Assembly (NCBI GenBank): GCA_017795005.1
Contig: CP051242.1
Location: 248,001 to 312,000 of the forward strand
Direction of reading: 5' to 3'
DNA: 64,000 bases
Source: Balneolaceae bacterium
GTDB taxonomy: Bacteria; Bacteroidota; Rhodothermia; Balneolales; Balneolaceae
Both the position numbers and the translations under genes were made by a program. This document shows, one piece after another, positions 8,276-16,905 of this stretch. Every line of letters begins with the position of its first letter. Position 1 is the stretch's first letter. The notes under the pieces were generated by a model that was not told the DNA's origin, ran no database searches, and saw only the letters and a list, made by a program, of their open reading frames with translations.

Positions 8276-9516
8276 GTTCTACTTTGAAAACATGGGTTGA
8301 AGTACCCGAACTTTCTGATTTTTCAATTTATAATCTGCCTTTCGGGATTTTTTCAACTACTTCTAAAACCAAAAGAATTGGTGTAGCCATTGGTGATCAA
8401 ATCCTAGATCTGAATGCAGCTCATTCTCTACGAATCTTCCATGGTTTGAATATTGATAAAGAAATTCTGGTAAATGATTACCTGAATGACTTCATCGCCC
8501 TTGGCAAAAATATTACTAATCAGGTTCGGTTGATAATTCAGGAACATCTTTGTGATGATTCGTCTCCTCTTCGAAAGCATGAACCTTTTATTGAAATGAG
8601 CGATGCAACTATGCATCTCCCTGTGAAAGTTGGTGACTACACCGACTTCTATTCCAGTATTGAGCATGCCACTAACGTTGGAAAAATGTTCCGCGACCCG
8701 GAAAACGCATTACTTCCGAATTGGAAACATCTTCCGGTTGGTTATCATGGAAGAGCTTCTTCTATCATCGTTTCAGGGGTGGATATACATCGGCCTAATG
8801 GACAAACAAAACCTGCTGATGAACCTCCTGTTTATGGGCCGTCACAGCGAATAGACTTCGAACTGGAAATGGCTTTTATCGTTGGCAAGCAGTCTGAGCT
8901 AGGGGATGCTGTAACAACGAAAGAAGCTGAAGATCATATTTTTGGAATGGTTTTGTTTAATGATTGGTCTGCACGGGATATTCAAAAGTGGGAATATGTT
9001 CCCCTTGGGCCTTTCCTGGGCAAGAGTTTTGCTTCTTCTGTTTCCCCATGGGTTGTCACGCTGGAGGCTTTGGAATCGTTCCGGGTTAATGGCCCCAATC
9101 AGGACCCTGAAGTTCTGCCTTATTTACAATATGAAGGACAAAAAAATTATGATATCAATCTTGAGGTTTTGATTCAGCCCGAATCTCAAAATGAAGCCTC
9201 AACAGTTTCCAAGTCTAATTTCAAATTTATGTACTGGAATATGGCCCAACAGCTGGCACATCATACGGTGAATGGGTGCAACCTTAATGTGGGTGATATG
9301 ATGGCTTCCGGTACTATTTCCGGGAAAGATGAAAACTCGTACGGGTCAATGCTTGAGCTATCATGGGCCGGTTCTAAATCAGTGAAATTAAATAATGGGG
9401 AAGAACGTAAATTTCTTAAAGATGGAGACACGGTTATCATGAAAGGGCACTCCGAGAAAAATGGTATACGCGTTGGCTTTGGTGAAGTACGCTCTAAACT
9501 TTTACCTGCAAAATAA
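8272..9516 (+). CDS. fahA: fumarylacetoacetase
   Basis: 414 residues, full length for the family. An N-terminal SH3-like domain precedes the catalytic domain with DYTDFYSSIEHATNVG (metal Asp plus catalytic His), IDFELEMAFIVG (two metal Glu), LFNDWSARDIQ (metal Asp) and GTISGKDENSYGSMLEL. It hydrolyses fumarylacetoacetate to fumarate and acetoacetate, the last step of tyrosine breakdown. No maleylacetoacetate isomerase gene is in the operon, so isomerisation is either spontaneous or encoded elsewhere. The start overlaps the hmgA stop (ATGA), and its stop shares a base with the next ATG. Confidence 0.95.
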   Translation: MSSTLKTWVEVPELSDFSIYNLPFGIFSTTSKTKRIGVAIGDQILDLNAAHSLRIFHGLNIDKEILVNDYLNDFIALGKNITNQVRLIIQEHLCDDSSPLRKHEPFIEMSDATMHLPVKVGDYTDFYSSIEHATNVGKMFRDPENALLPNWKHLPVGYHGRASSIIVSGVDIHRPNGQTKPADEPPVYGPSQRIDFELEMAFIVGKQSELGDAVTTKEAEDHIFGMVLFNDWSARDIQKWEYVPLGPFLGKSFASSVSPWVVTLEALESFRVNGPNQDPEVLPYLQYEGQKNYDINLEVLIQPESQNEASTVSKSNFKFMYWNMAQQLAHHTVNGCNLNVGDMMASGTISGKDENSYGSMLELSWAGSKSVKLNNGEERKFLKDGDTVIMKGHSEKNGIRVGFGEVRSKLLPAK

Positions 9517-10400
9517 TGAGTGAAACTAGTTTCAAAAGTTTTAATGCCAGTGATATCTCACTTTTTGAGATGCAGGGAATCGTTTCTTCAGCTATTGCTC
9601 CCCGTCCTATTTGTTTTGCCAGTACAATCGACAAGAACGGTAATGTAAATTTAAGTCCATTCAGCTATTTCAACGTTTTCTCTTATAACCCTCCTATCAT
9701 GGTGTTTTCGCCATCCAGAAGAGGTAGAGATGGAACAACTAAACACACGTATGAAAATCTGTTAGAAGTCCCTGAAGTCACTATAAATATCGTTTCTTAT
9801 GAAATGGTCGAACAAATGTCGCTGGCAAGTACTGAGTATGAAAAAGGGGTTAATGAATTTATAAAAGCGGGCTTTTCTGAAGTACCATCTGATCTTGTCC
9901 AACCTCCAAGAGTTGGTGAAAGCCCCGCTAGTTTTGAGTGCACTATTGATGATATTATTGAGCTGGGAAAAGAGGGTGGCGCCGGAAACTTAGTTATTGC
10001 TCGTGTACAACGGGTCCATTTGAATACAGATTTTCTAAATGAAGAAGAAAAGCTTGATCCTCTTAAACTTGATTTGGTAGGCAGAATGGGTGGAAGCTGG
10101 TATACAAGGGCAAGCGGAAATTCCTTATTCGAAATTCCCAAACCACTCCGTACTAAAGGAATTGGTTTTGATCAGTTACCGGAATCAATTCGAAAAAGTA
10201 CCGTTCTTACTGGGAATAATTTGGGCCGCCTGGCAAACCAGGAGTCGATACCAAGCGCTTCAGAAATTGAACGGGTTAATTCTGAATTTAACCTGAATGA
10301 TTTATCACTAGATCAAACTCACCAGCTTGCTAAAGGAATTCTTGAATCCGGAGATACTCATAAAGCGTTGACTATTCTATTTTCGAAAGTGAATGAGTAA
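9516..10400 (+). CDS. flavin reductase-like FMN-binding split-barrel protein
   Basis: 294 residues. The N-terminal 200 or so form a flavin-reductase-like split barrel (SAIAPRPICFASTID near 26-40, then NLSPFSYFNVFSYNPPIMVFSP split across the FMN loop, and PASFECTIDD). The C-terminal 90 residues are helical and extend beyond the minimal domain (RTKGIGFDQLPESIR). Members bind FMN and reduce it with NAD(P)H or supply it to a monooxygenase. Its place between fahA and the acetoacetate-CoA ligase, with overlapping starts, ties it to tyrosine or aromatic catabolism; its exact step is unknown. Similar genes often accompany hmgA/fahA in this phylum group. Confidence 0.88.
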   Translation: MSETSFKSFNASDISLFEMQGIVSSAIAPRPICFASTIDKNGNVNLSPFSYFNVFSYNPPIMVFSPSRRGRDGTTKHTYENLLEVPEVTINIVSYEMVEQMSLASTEYEKGVNEFIKAGFSEVPSDLVQPPRVGESPASFECTIDDIIELGKEGGAGNLVIARVQRVHLNTDFLNEEEKLDPLKLDLVGRMGGSWYTRASGNSLFEIPKPLRTKGIGFDQLPESIRKSTVLTGNNLGRLANQESIPSASEIERVNSEFNLNDLSLDQTHQLAKGILESGDTHKALTILFSKVNE

Positions 10401-12351
10401 TAAAAACCAAATACTCTGGTCCCCCTCAAAAGAATTTATTGCTGATTCTAATTTGCAGAAGTATCAGCGTTGGCTAAAAAAAACAAAAGGATTAACCTTC
10501 GAGGACTACCAACATCTCTGGGAATGGTCCTGCACTAACATCGAAGAGTTTTGGAAAAGCCTTTGGGAGTATTTTGAAGTTATTTCCTACTCTGAATTTA
10601 AGGAGGTTTTAAGCTCAGATAATATGCCCGGCACTCGCTGGTTTGAAGGTGCTACATTAAACTATGCAGAACATATTTTCAGAAGTAAATCTGTAGAACG
10701 ACCCGCACTTTGTTTTAAGTCTGAATCTTCTGATTTAAGATCAATATCATGGAAAGAGCTAGAAGAAAAAGTATCTAAGCTCCGCGCTTTCTTGCTCTCT
10801 AAAGGAATAAAGAAAGGTGATTGTGTCTCAGGGTATTTACCTAATATTCCTGAAGCAATTATATCTTTTCTTGCGGTTAACTCAATAGGCGCTATCTGGT
10901 CATGCTGTTCTCCTGATTTTGGAGTGAATACAGTGATCGACCGATTTTCACTTATAGAACCAAAAGTGCTAATAGCAGGAGACGGGTATGAGTATGGGGG
11001 CAAGAGGCTTTCCAGAATGGATGAGATTTCACAAATCGCTGATGGGATTGACAGTATTGATGCAGTGATTCAGATTTCCGTTTTAGGTGATGTACCTGCT
11101 TCCGGTTCTTTTACCTCATGGGAACATGTTCTTGCATTAAATCCGGATCCACTTTCATTCGAACCTGTAGATTTTAATCACCCAATCTGGGTGTTGTATT
11201 CCTCCGGAACTACGGGTAAGCCAAAGGCTATTACCCATTCCCATGGCGGCGTCTTGCTTGAGCATCTTAAATACTTGCACTTCCATAATGATGTTAAACC
11301 GGGTGAAAACTTTTTCTGGTTTACTACCACCGGTTGGATGATGTGGAATTTTCTTCAGGCTTCATTATTAGCTGGCGCAACGCCTGTTCTATTTGATGGG
11401 AGTCCGGGGTATCCTGATTTAAATTCACTTTGGGAATTATCCGAACAGATACCAATTCACCACTTTGGAACCAGTGCTCCCTATCTTGTTGCTTGCATGA
11501 AAAAGGGTTTAAATCCGGGTTCAGATTTCGATCTTTCTAAACTTCGATCCATTGGATCAACCGGTGCTCCGCTTCCTCCTGAGGCTTTTGATTGGGTATA
11601 TCAAAATGTATCTGAAGATATATGGCTTTGTTCAATGAGTGGTGGAACTGATGTGTGTACTGCTTTTGTGGGTGGAATTCCTGATCAGCCTGTTTTTCGT
11701 GGTAAAATTCAGGGTCGGGCATTAGGCTGCAGTTTGTTTGGTTTTGATGATGAGGGAAACGAAGTGTTCGATTCTTTAGGAGAAATGGTTATTACTAAAC
11801 CAATGCCCTCTATGCCGATTTATTTCTGGGGAGATGAAAACCATGAGCGCTATCGTTCCAGTTACTTCGAAAAATTTCCAGGTCTGTGGTGTCATGGAGA
11901 TTGGATTCAACTTTCTGAAAACGGGAGTTTAATTATACAAGGTCGGTCTGATGCTACTTTAAACCGAAAAGGAATTCGAATAGGAACCGCAGAAATCTAT
12001 GCTGTTCTGGATAAAATTCCCGGCATTAAAGATTCTCTGATTGTGAATCTTGAACAAGAGGGTGGCAATGACTTCATGCCTCTTTTTGTAGTGTTGGATA
12101 AGAATACTGCGCTTGAACATTTAAAACAGGAAATAATTGCTACTTTGAAGGAGCAATGCTCACCAAGACACGTGCCGGATGAAATTTACTCCGTACCCGA
12201 TATTCCATATACATTAAGCGGAAAGAAAATGGAAGTGCCGGTAAAAAAGGCTCTTTTGGGTATGGATGTCTCCAAATCGATGAATAGAGATGCTTCCCGA
12301 AATCCAGAGGCAATGGATTATTTTATCAAGATGTCTGAAAATTTTATTTAG
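10393..12351 (+). CDS. acetoacetate-CoA ligase (acetoacetyl-CoA synthetase)
   Basis: 652 residues, normal length for this ANL-superfamily enzyme. Signatures: an N-terminal ACAS segment, the AMP-binding loop LYSSGTTGKPKAITHSHGG (about 274-292), TTGWMMWNF, GRSDATLNRKGIRIGTAEIY near residue 516, and a C-terminal catalytic Lys region (TLSGKKMEVPVKK). WMMWNF and the overall pattern fit acetoacetyl-CoA synthetase better than acetyl-CoA synthetase. It activates acetoacetate released by FahA so that carbon enters acetyl-CoA. The start lies 8 bp inside the flavin-reductase gene, so it is the fourth gene of the operon. Confidence 0.93.
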   Translation: MSNKNQILWSPSKEFIADSNLQKYQRWLKKTKGLTFEDYQHLWEWSCTNIEEFWKSLWEYFEVISYSEFKEVLSSDNMPGTRWFEGATLNYAEHIFRSKSVERPALCFKSESSDLRSISWKELEEKVSKLRAFLLSKGIKKGDCVSGYLPNIPEAIISFLAVNSIGAIWSCCSPDFGVNTVIDRFSLIEPKVLIAGDGYEYGGKRLSRMDEISQIADGIDSIDAVIQISVLGDVPASGSFTSWEHVLALNPDPLSFEPVDFNHPIWVLYSSGTTGKPKAITHSHGGVLLEHLKYLHFHNDVKPGENFFWFTTTGWMMWNFLQASLLAGATPVLFDGSPGYPDLNSLWELSEQIPIHHFGTSAPYLVACMKKGLNPGSDFDLSKLRSIGSTGAPLPPEAFDWVYQNVSEDIWLCSMSGGTDVCTAFVGGIPDQPVFRGKIQGRALGCSLFGFDDEGNEVFDSLGEMVITKPMPSMPIYFWGDENHERYRSSYFEKFPGLWCHGDWIQLSENGSLIIQGRSDATLNRKGIRIGTAEIYAVLDKIPGIKDSLIVNLEQEGGNDFMPLFVVLDKNTALEHLKQEIIATLKEQCSPRHVPDEIYSVPDIPYTLSGKKMEVPVKKALLGMDVSKSMNRDASRNPEAMDYFIKMSENFI

Positions 12352-12427
12352 AAAGCTCTTCTTAAATTTATTTTGACTCTTTCCTGCTATTAGATATTCT
12401 GTTATTTAAAACAGATATACTTAAATC

Positions 12428-13915
12428 ATGAATGATCAAATTCTTAATGAAGTAGAAATACTTCTAAAGTCGCATTATCATCTTATTAATATTGAAACGG
12501 TAGATGATGACAGGGCGGAAGCAATTGTGCGGGAGGTCTCAAAGTCTCTTAATGTTCCTTTTTTTATTTGGTCACTACATCGCGGTTTATACAGTCCAAA
12601 ATATAAAGATGTATATCCTGATACAGAAAACCTCGATAATTTATTCACCCACATAAGTGGAGCTATTTCTGAGGGCTTATATTTGCTAAAAGGATTTAAG
12701 CCGTTTTTAAACGATCAAAAAGTAAATTCCCACTTAATTAGTTTGGTCGACCGGCTTAAAAATGATAGTAGTGCATTATTCTTTACAGGAAAAGGTGCTC
12801 AAATTGAAGACCCTTTAAGATCGCATCTTGCCACAGTAAAATTACCTTTACCTTCCGAGGAAGACTTCAGAATATTGTTAAAGCAGATCTATTCTGATTT
12901 AAAGCGAAAAGAACATATCGAGTTAAATATCACTAAGTCAGACTTGGACAAACTTTTAATGAATTTAAAAGGACTGACTTTATTTGAAGCAAAAAAGGTA
13001 TTGACCATGATTATTGTTGAGGATGGTGATTTAACCAAAAGTGATATTCAGCTTGTCATCGACTCGAAAAAGAAACTCATTGAGAAAGAAGGACTCCTTG
13101 AATATTATGCAATCGATGAAAAATTTGAAGATATCGCAGGGCTCAATGGGCTAAAAAACTGGCTCCAAAAAAGACGTGTTTTTATTGAAGAACCTGAAAA
13201 AGCCAAACAAGCAGGTCTTAGTTTTCCTAAAGGCATACTCCTTCTCGGAGTTCCCGGAACTGGAAAAAGTTTGTGTGCTAAGGCTGTTTCTAAAGAATGG
13301 GGTCTTCCATTGTTAAAAATGGATCCCGCTAAATTATATAGTAAATACATTGGAGATACCGAGGCAAAGTTCAGTAAAGCAATGCGGCTATCCGAAAGAA
13401 TGGCTCCTCTTATTTTATGGATTGATGAAATTGAAAAGGCCTTCGCAAGTGGTGGAGATGCTGATGGAGGGGTTTCTCAGCGTGTTATTGGTAGTTTTCT
13501 TACCTGGATGCAGGAACGAAAAGGAGATGTTTTCGTGATTGCAACTGCAAATAATGTTGAAAAATTACCTCCTGAATTTCTTAGAAAGGGTCGCTTTGAT
13601 GAACTCTTTTTTGTGGACCTTCCTGATCATTCAACAAGAAAGGAAATTTTAAAAATACATTTATCCAGACGTAATATTTCTTTTGAAGAAATTGACCTCG
13701 ATTCCATTGCACAGCAATCGGAAGGTTTTAGCGGCGCTGAGCTGGAGCAACTGGTTATCGGAGCTTTATACTCATCCTTATCAAACAATTCAGATATTTC
13801 ACAAAAAGACCTTGAGAATGAATTAGCCGCTACCAGTCCATTATCTCATACTTTTGGTGAAAGAATTCAGGCCCTTAGATCATGGGCTGAAACACGAACA
13901 GTAAGTGCTAATTAG
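12428..13915 (+). CDS. Ycf46-type AAA+ ATPase
   Basis: 495 residues. An N-terminal domain (about 1-215) starts with the SHYHLINIETVDDDRAEAIV stretch typical of Ycf46 proteins. It is followed by one AAA+ module: Walker A GVPGTGKS (about 275), Walker B LILWIDEIEKAF, an Arg-finger region PPEFLRKGRFDELFFVDLP, and a C-terminal AAA lid. The cyanobacterial homologue affects CO2 use; no substrate is known in this lineage. It sits between the hmgA operon and hppD on the same strand, 76 bp after the ligase gene. It may be read through from that operon, but the link to tyrosine catabolism is positional only. Confidence 0.85.
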   Translation: MNDQILNEVEILLKSHYHLINIETVDDDRAEAIVREVSKSLNVPFFIWSLHRGLYSPKYKDVYPDTENLDNLFTHISGAISEGLYLLKGFKPFLNDQKVNSHLISLVDRLKNDSSALFFTGKGAQIEDPLRSHLATVKLPLPSEEDFRILLKQIYSDLKRKEHIELNITKSDLDKLLMNLKGLTLFEAKKVLTMIIVEDGDLTKSDIQLVIDSKKKLIEKEGLLEYYAIDEKFEDIAGLNGLKNWLQKRRVFIEEPEKAKQAGLSFPKGILLLGVPGTGKSLCAKAVSKEWGLPLLKMDPAKLYSKYIGDTEAKFSKAMRLSERMAPLILWIDEIEKAFASGGDADGGVSQRVIGSFLTWMQERKGDVFVIATANNVEKLPPEFLRKGRFDELFFVDLPDHSTRKEILKIHLSRRNISFEEIDLDSIAQQSEGFSGAELEQLVIGALYSSLSNNSDISQKDLENELAATSPLSHTFGERIQALRSWAETRTVSAN

Positions 13916-13977
13916 ATTACCAAGTCTATATTAAAAAATTAATAGCCCTTTCAACGAAACGTAAGAAATCGTATTTT

Positions 13978-13993
13978 AGTTGTCATAACAACT
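13978..13993. promoter_or_regulatory. palindromic operator candidate upstream of hppD
   Basis: AGTTGTCATAACAACT: 6-bp arms AGTTGT/ACAACT around a 4-nt centre, 18 nt before the hppD ATG. It is identical in 14 of 16 bases to the palindrome at 7032-7047 before hmgA. So close to the start codon it could block initiation of transcription or ribosome access. Confidence 0.6.
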
Positions 13994-14011
13994 ATTAATT
14001 TTATTAGTACT

Positions 14012-15139
14012 ATGGATACTTTAGCTGTAGATACCTCTGTAAAAGATGAACAGGATTTTATGCCCATCCTGGGAACCGACTATGTCGAGTTTTATGTAAG
14101 CAATGCGAAACAAGCTGCACATTTTTATAAATCTGCGTTTGGATTTCAATCACTTGCTCAGGCCGGATTAGAAACAGGTATTAAAGATCGCCAGTCTTTT
14201 GTTGTGGTACAGGACAAAATTCGACTGGTATTTACATCCCCTCTTAAAAGTGGAACTGAAATCGGAGCACACATCGACCGACACGGAGATGGTGTAAAAG
14301 TCATAGCGCTTTGGGTTGAAGATGCAACATATGCCTATGAAGAAGCCATTAAAAGAGGTGCCGAATCATATTTTGAGCCCAGAAAAGAATCTGACGAACA
14401 TGGTGAAATTATCCGTGCCGGAATTCATACTTACGGCGAAACTGTTCATATTTTTGTAGAGAGAAAAAACTATAACGGTGCCTTCCTTCCCGGATTTCAA
14501 AAATGGGAAACGTACTATACCCCGGCTCCTACAGGACTTAAATATGTAGATCACATGGTTGGAAATGTTGAGCTTGGTGCTATGAATAAGTGGGTTAAGT
14601 GGTATGAAGAAGTGTTAGGATTCAAACAAATTCTTTCTTTCGACGACAAAGATATTTCTACAGAGTATACTGCCCTTATGAGTAAGGTGATGAGTAATGG
14701 AAATGGTCGGATTAAGTTTCCAATAAATGAACCTGCAGCTGGTTTAAAGAAATCTCAAATTGATGAGTACATCGATTTCTATGAGGGCGCCGGTGTTCAG
14801 CACGTTGCTGTGGCAACTGATGACATTGTACATACAGTAACCGAGTTAAGAAATAGAGGTATTGAGTTTATCACCGTTCCTACTACTTATTATGATGTAT
14901 TGGAAGAGCGAGTAGGTAAAATCGACGAGCCCATCGATAAATTGAAAGAGCTTGGAATTTTAGTGGATAGAGACGACGAAGGCTATCTCCTGCAAATATT
15001 TACCAGGACTTTACAAGCTCGCCCAACTATGTTTTTTGAAATAATTCAAAGAAAAGGAGCAACTTCTTTCGGAAAAGGGAACTTTAAAGCTCTTTTTGAG
15101 GCTATAGAAAGAGAACAAGAGCTACGAGGTACTTTATAG
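14012..15139 (+). CDS. hppD: 4-hydroxyphenylpyruvate dioxygenase
   Basis: 375 residues with two VOC (glyoxalase-like) domains. The Fe(II) triad is visible: His in YVDHMVGNV (about 181), His in QHVAVATDD (about 261) and Glu in FFEIIQRKG (about 340). The C-terminal ERTLQARPTMFFEI type region and the GKGNFKALFEAIEREQ tail are family hallmarks. It converts 4-hydroxyphenylpyruvate to homogentisate, feeding HmgA. It is separated from the hmgA operon by the AAA ATPase gene but carries the same operator, and it has its own terminator. Start chosen at the ATG that follows the palindrome. Confidence 0.95.
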   Translation: MDTLAVDTSVKDEQDFMPILGTDYVEFYVSNAKQAAHFYKSAFGFQSLAQAGLETGIKDRQSFVVVQDKIRLVFTSPLKSGTEIGAHIDRHGDGVKVIALWVEDATYAYEEAIKRGAESYFEPRKESDEHGEIIRAGIHTYGETVHIFVERKNYNGAFLPGFQKWETYYTPAPTGLKYVDHMVGNVELGAMNKWVKWYEEVLGFKQILSFDDKDISTEYTALMSKVMSNGNGRIKFPINEPAAGLKKSQIDEYIDFYEGAGVQHVAVATDDIVHTVTELRNRGIEFITVPTTYYDVLEERVGKIDEPIDKLKELGILVDRDDEGYLLQIFTRTLQARPTMFFEIIQRKGATSFGKGNFKALFEAIEREQELRGTL

Positions 15140-15170
15140 TAGCTTTTCATGTTTATCCAAGGTTGGTTGA

Positions 15171-15198
15171 GGCGTTCTTTCGGGAACGCCTTTTTTTT
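15171..15198 (+). terminator. intrinsic terminator after hppD
   Basis: GGCGTTC, a 6-nt loop, GAACGCC, then eight T. The 7-bp GC-rich stem and clean T-run make it a strong terminator 32 nt after the hppD stop. Confidence 0.92.
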
Positions 15199-15316
15199 GA
15201 AAAGAAGTAACGAAGATGCTCTGCCCTTGGATTATGTGTAGGGATGAAATCGGAGAATCAAAATAATTTCGATATAATAGTTAGTATATCTTTGGCAATT
15301 CGCCTTTAATACGATT

Positions 15317-16474
15317 ATGCATTTCCAAAAACTATTCGTCATTCTAATTATTATTGGTTCAGGAGCATGTTCAGATTCAACGCATTCTGATAATAAATTG
15401 CAGAATCATACTTCATTTAGTATTGAGGGTATTCCATATTTCCAATTAGAAAAAGACGAATTATTCCGTGGAGCCCAAAATTCGGGTGTTATTAAAATAG
15501 GAGATATTGCCGTTGATGGTTCCGGAACGGTTTATTTTGTGGATGAATATAACCACACAATTCAGGTTGTTGATTTTGAAGGCAAGCCACTAGGTACACT
15601 TGGGAAGGCCGGAGGTAGGCCTGGTGAATTCAGAAATCTTGGGAATATTGATGTTCAAAATGGATTAATCTATGGTTTCGATACTGATCGAAAAGCAATG
15701 AATATCTACAACATTAGTGACTTTAATTTTTTGTCATCCACTCAGTTTTCTGCACAGTCTCTTCCCGGCGATTCCCTGAAAAACGCATCGCCTTATTCGG
15801 CATTGATTTTACCTGATGGAAATTATTTGATCGGCTTTCAAGTAGTGGACTCCCCTTCCAATCGTCTATTGTATTTTTATAAAACAGATGAAAATGGGTC
15901 TGTTATTTCTGATCAGGTATTAAATTTTCCAAACAAGCCTCTTTTTGTGGAAAACACGACAGATGGAATTACCATCATGATGATGTCTTATGAACGAGAA
16001 ACCTTCCTGGCTAAAAATTCAGAAGGGAACTTGTTTACCCTATTTAACGAGGAAATGATAATACAGAAATTTGATTCGGCTGGGCATTATATTGAATCAT
16101 GGGAATACCCTGTTCAGAAAAGAACGCTTAATCGTTCAGATGTCATAGATTTATATAACGACGTGGGTATAAGAAGGGCAATCAGAGGCGCAAAACTTCC
16201 ATCAAAATGGCCTGTGGTTGCTAACTTTATCGTAGATGATGAAGACCGGTTTTGGGTAGCAACGGTTTCACAAAATCTGGACAATTATATCTGGTATGTA
16301 ATTGGAAGAAAGGGAGCATTGATTGGGGCGGTTGAATTACCAAGAAGTGTTGAAATCAAAGCGATACAAAATAGAAAAGTATATGCAAGGGAGATTAACA
16401 GAAGAACGTATGCTGAAGAAGTGGTACGGTATGAGGTCAAAGGAGCGGTGTTTAATCAAGAAACTCAGAAATAA
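15317..16474 (+). CDS. six-bladed beta-propeller lipoprotein (NHL/DUF4934 type)
   Basis: 385 residues. A signal peptide ends in a lipobox at IGSGAC, so the protein is lipid-anchored. Blade-like repeats are visible: GDIAVDGSGTVYFVDEYNHT (about 56-75), then IQVVDFEGKPLGTLGK and GRPGEFRNLGNIDVQNG. The later half has repeating FDSAGHYIESW and DEDRFWVATV strands. Such proteins are common in Bacteroidota as surface or periplasmic ligand-binding propellers of unknown ligand. It stands alone between the hppD terminator and the convergent MarR gene. A TATCTTTG at 15287-15294 resembles a Bacteroidota -7 element, though the -33 match is poor. Confidence 0.8.
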   Translation: MHFQKLFVILIIIGSGACSDSTHSDNKLQNHTSFSIEGIPYFQLEKDELFRGAQNSGVIKIGDIAVDGSGTVYFVDEYNHTIQVVDFEGKPLGTLGKAGGRPGEFRNLGNIDVQNGLIYGFDTDRKAMNIYNISDFNFLSSTQFSAQSLPGDSLKNASPYSALILPDGNYLIGFQVVDSPSNRLLYFYKTDENGSVISDQVLNFPNKPLFVENTTDGITIMMMSYERETFLAKNSEGNLFTLFNEEMIIQKFDSAGHYIESWEYPVQKRTLNRSDVIDLYNDVGIRRAIRGAKLPSKWPVVANFIVDDEDRFWVATVSQNLDNYIWYVIGRKGALIGAVELPRSVEIKAIQNRKVYAREINRRTYAEEVVRYEVKGAVFNQETQK

Positions 16475-16479
16475 AAGAA

Positions 16480-16905
16480 TCAGGTTTTGGATGTATAGCT
16501 TGTAAATATTTTATCCAGCAAGAATAACAGCTGAGCGTATTCTTCGTCAGAAATATTTTTCCACCCTACTTCTCTGGAAGCATATACATGAGGTTTTGCT
16601 TCTTCAAGCTCCTGAGTTCCGAGAGGAGTTAGTGACACTAAATATTTTCTACCATCTTCCGGATCTTGCTCTCTTACTACAAATCCTTTTTTAACTAACA
16701 AATCAAGAATTCTGGAAACCGTATGCTTGTCTTTAAAACTTCCGTTGGCAATATCTGTTTGATTCATTGTTGCTTTTTCAAGCTTTGAAAGTACAACCCA
16801 TTGCTCCGGAGTTATATCAATACCGTGATTATTGAACCTATTTATTAGGTCCTGACGGACTACCTTATACGTTCGGTCTATGTAAATTCCGATCTCTTTT
16901 TTCAT
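16480..16905 (-). CDS. MarR-family transcriptional regulator
   Basis: 141 residues, standard size. A winged helix-turn-helix core spans about residues 30-100: ITPEQWVVLSKLEKATMNQT, recognition region DKHTVSRILDLLVKKGFV, wing REQDPEDGRKYLVSLT. Dimerisation helices are at both ends. Its ATG overlaps the stop of the upstream cyclase gene by 4 bp, so it is second in that operon. It lies less than 2 kb from hppD and is the only MarR protein in the window, which makes it a candidate reader of the palindromes at 7032 and 13978. This is inference; a half-site-like ATAACAAC also lies over its own start. Confidence 0.9.
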   Translation of the reverse strand: MKKEIGIYIDRTYKVVRQDLINRFNNHGIDITPEQWVVLSKLEKATMNQTDIANGSFKDKHTVSRILDLLVKKGFVVREQDPEDGRKYLVSLTPLGTQELEEAKPHVYASREVGWKNISDEEYAQLLFLLDKIFTSYTSKT

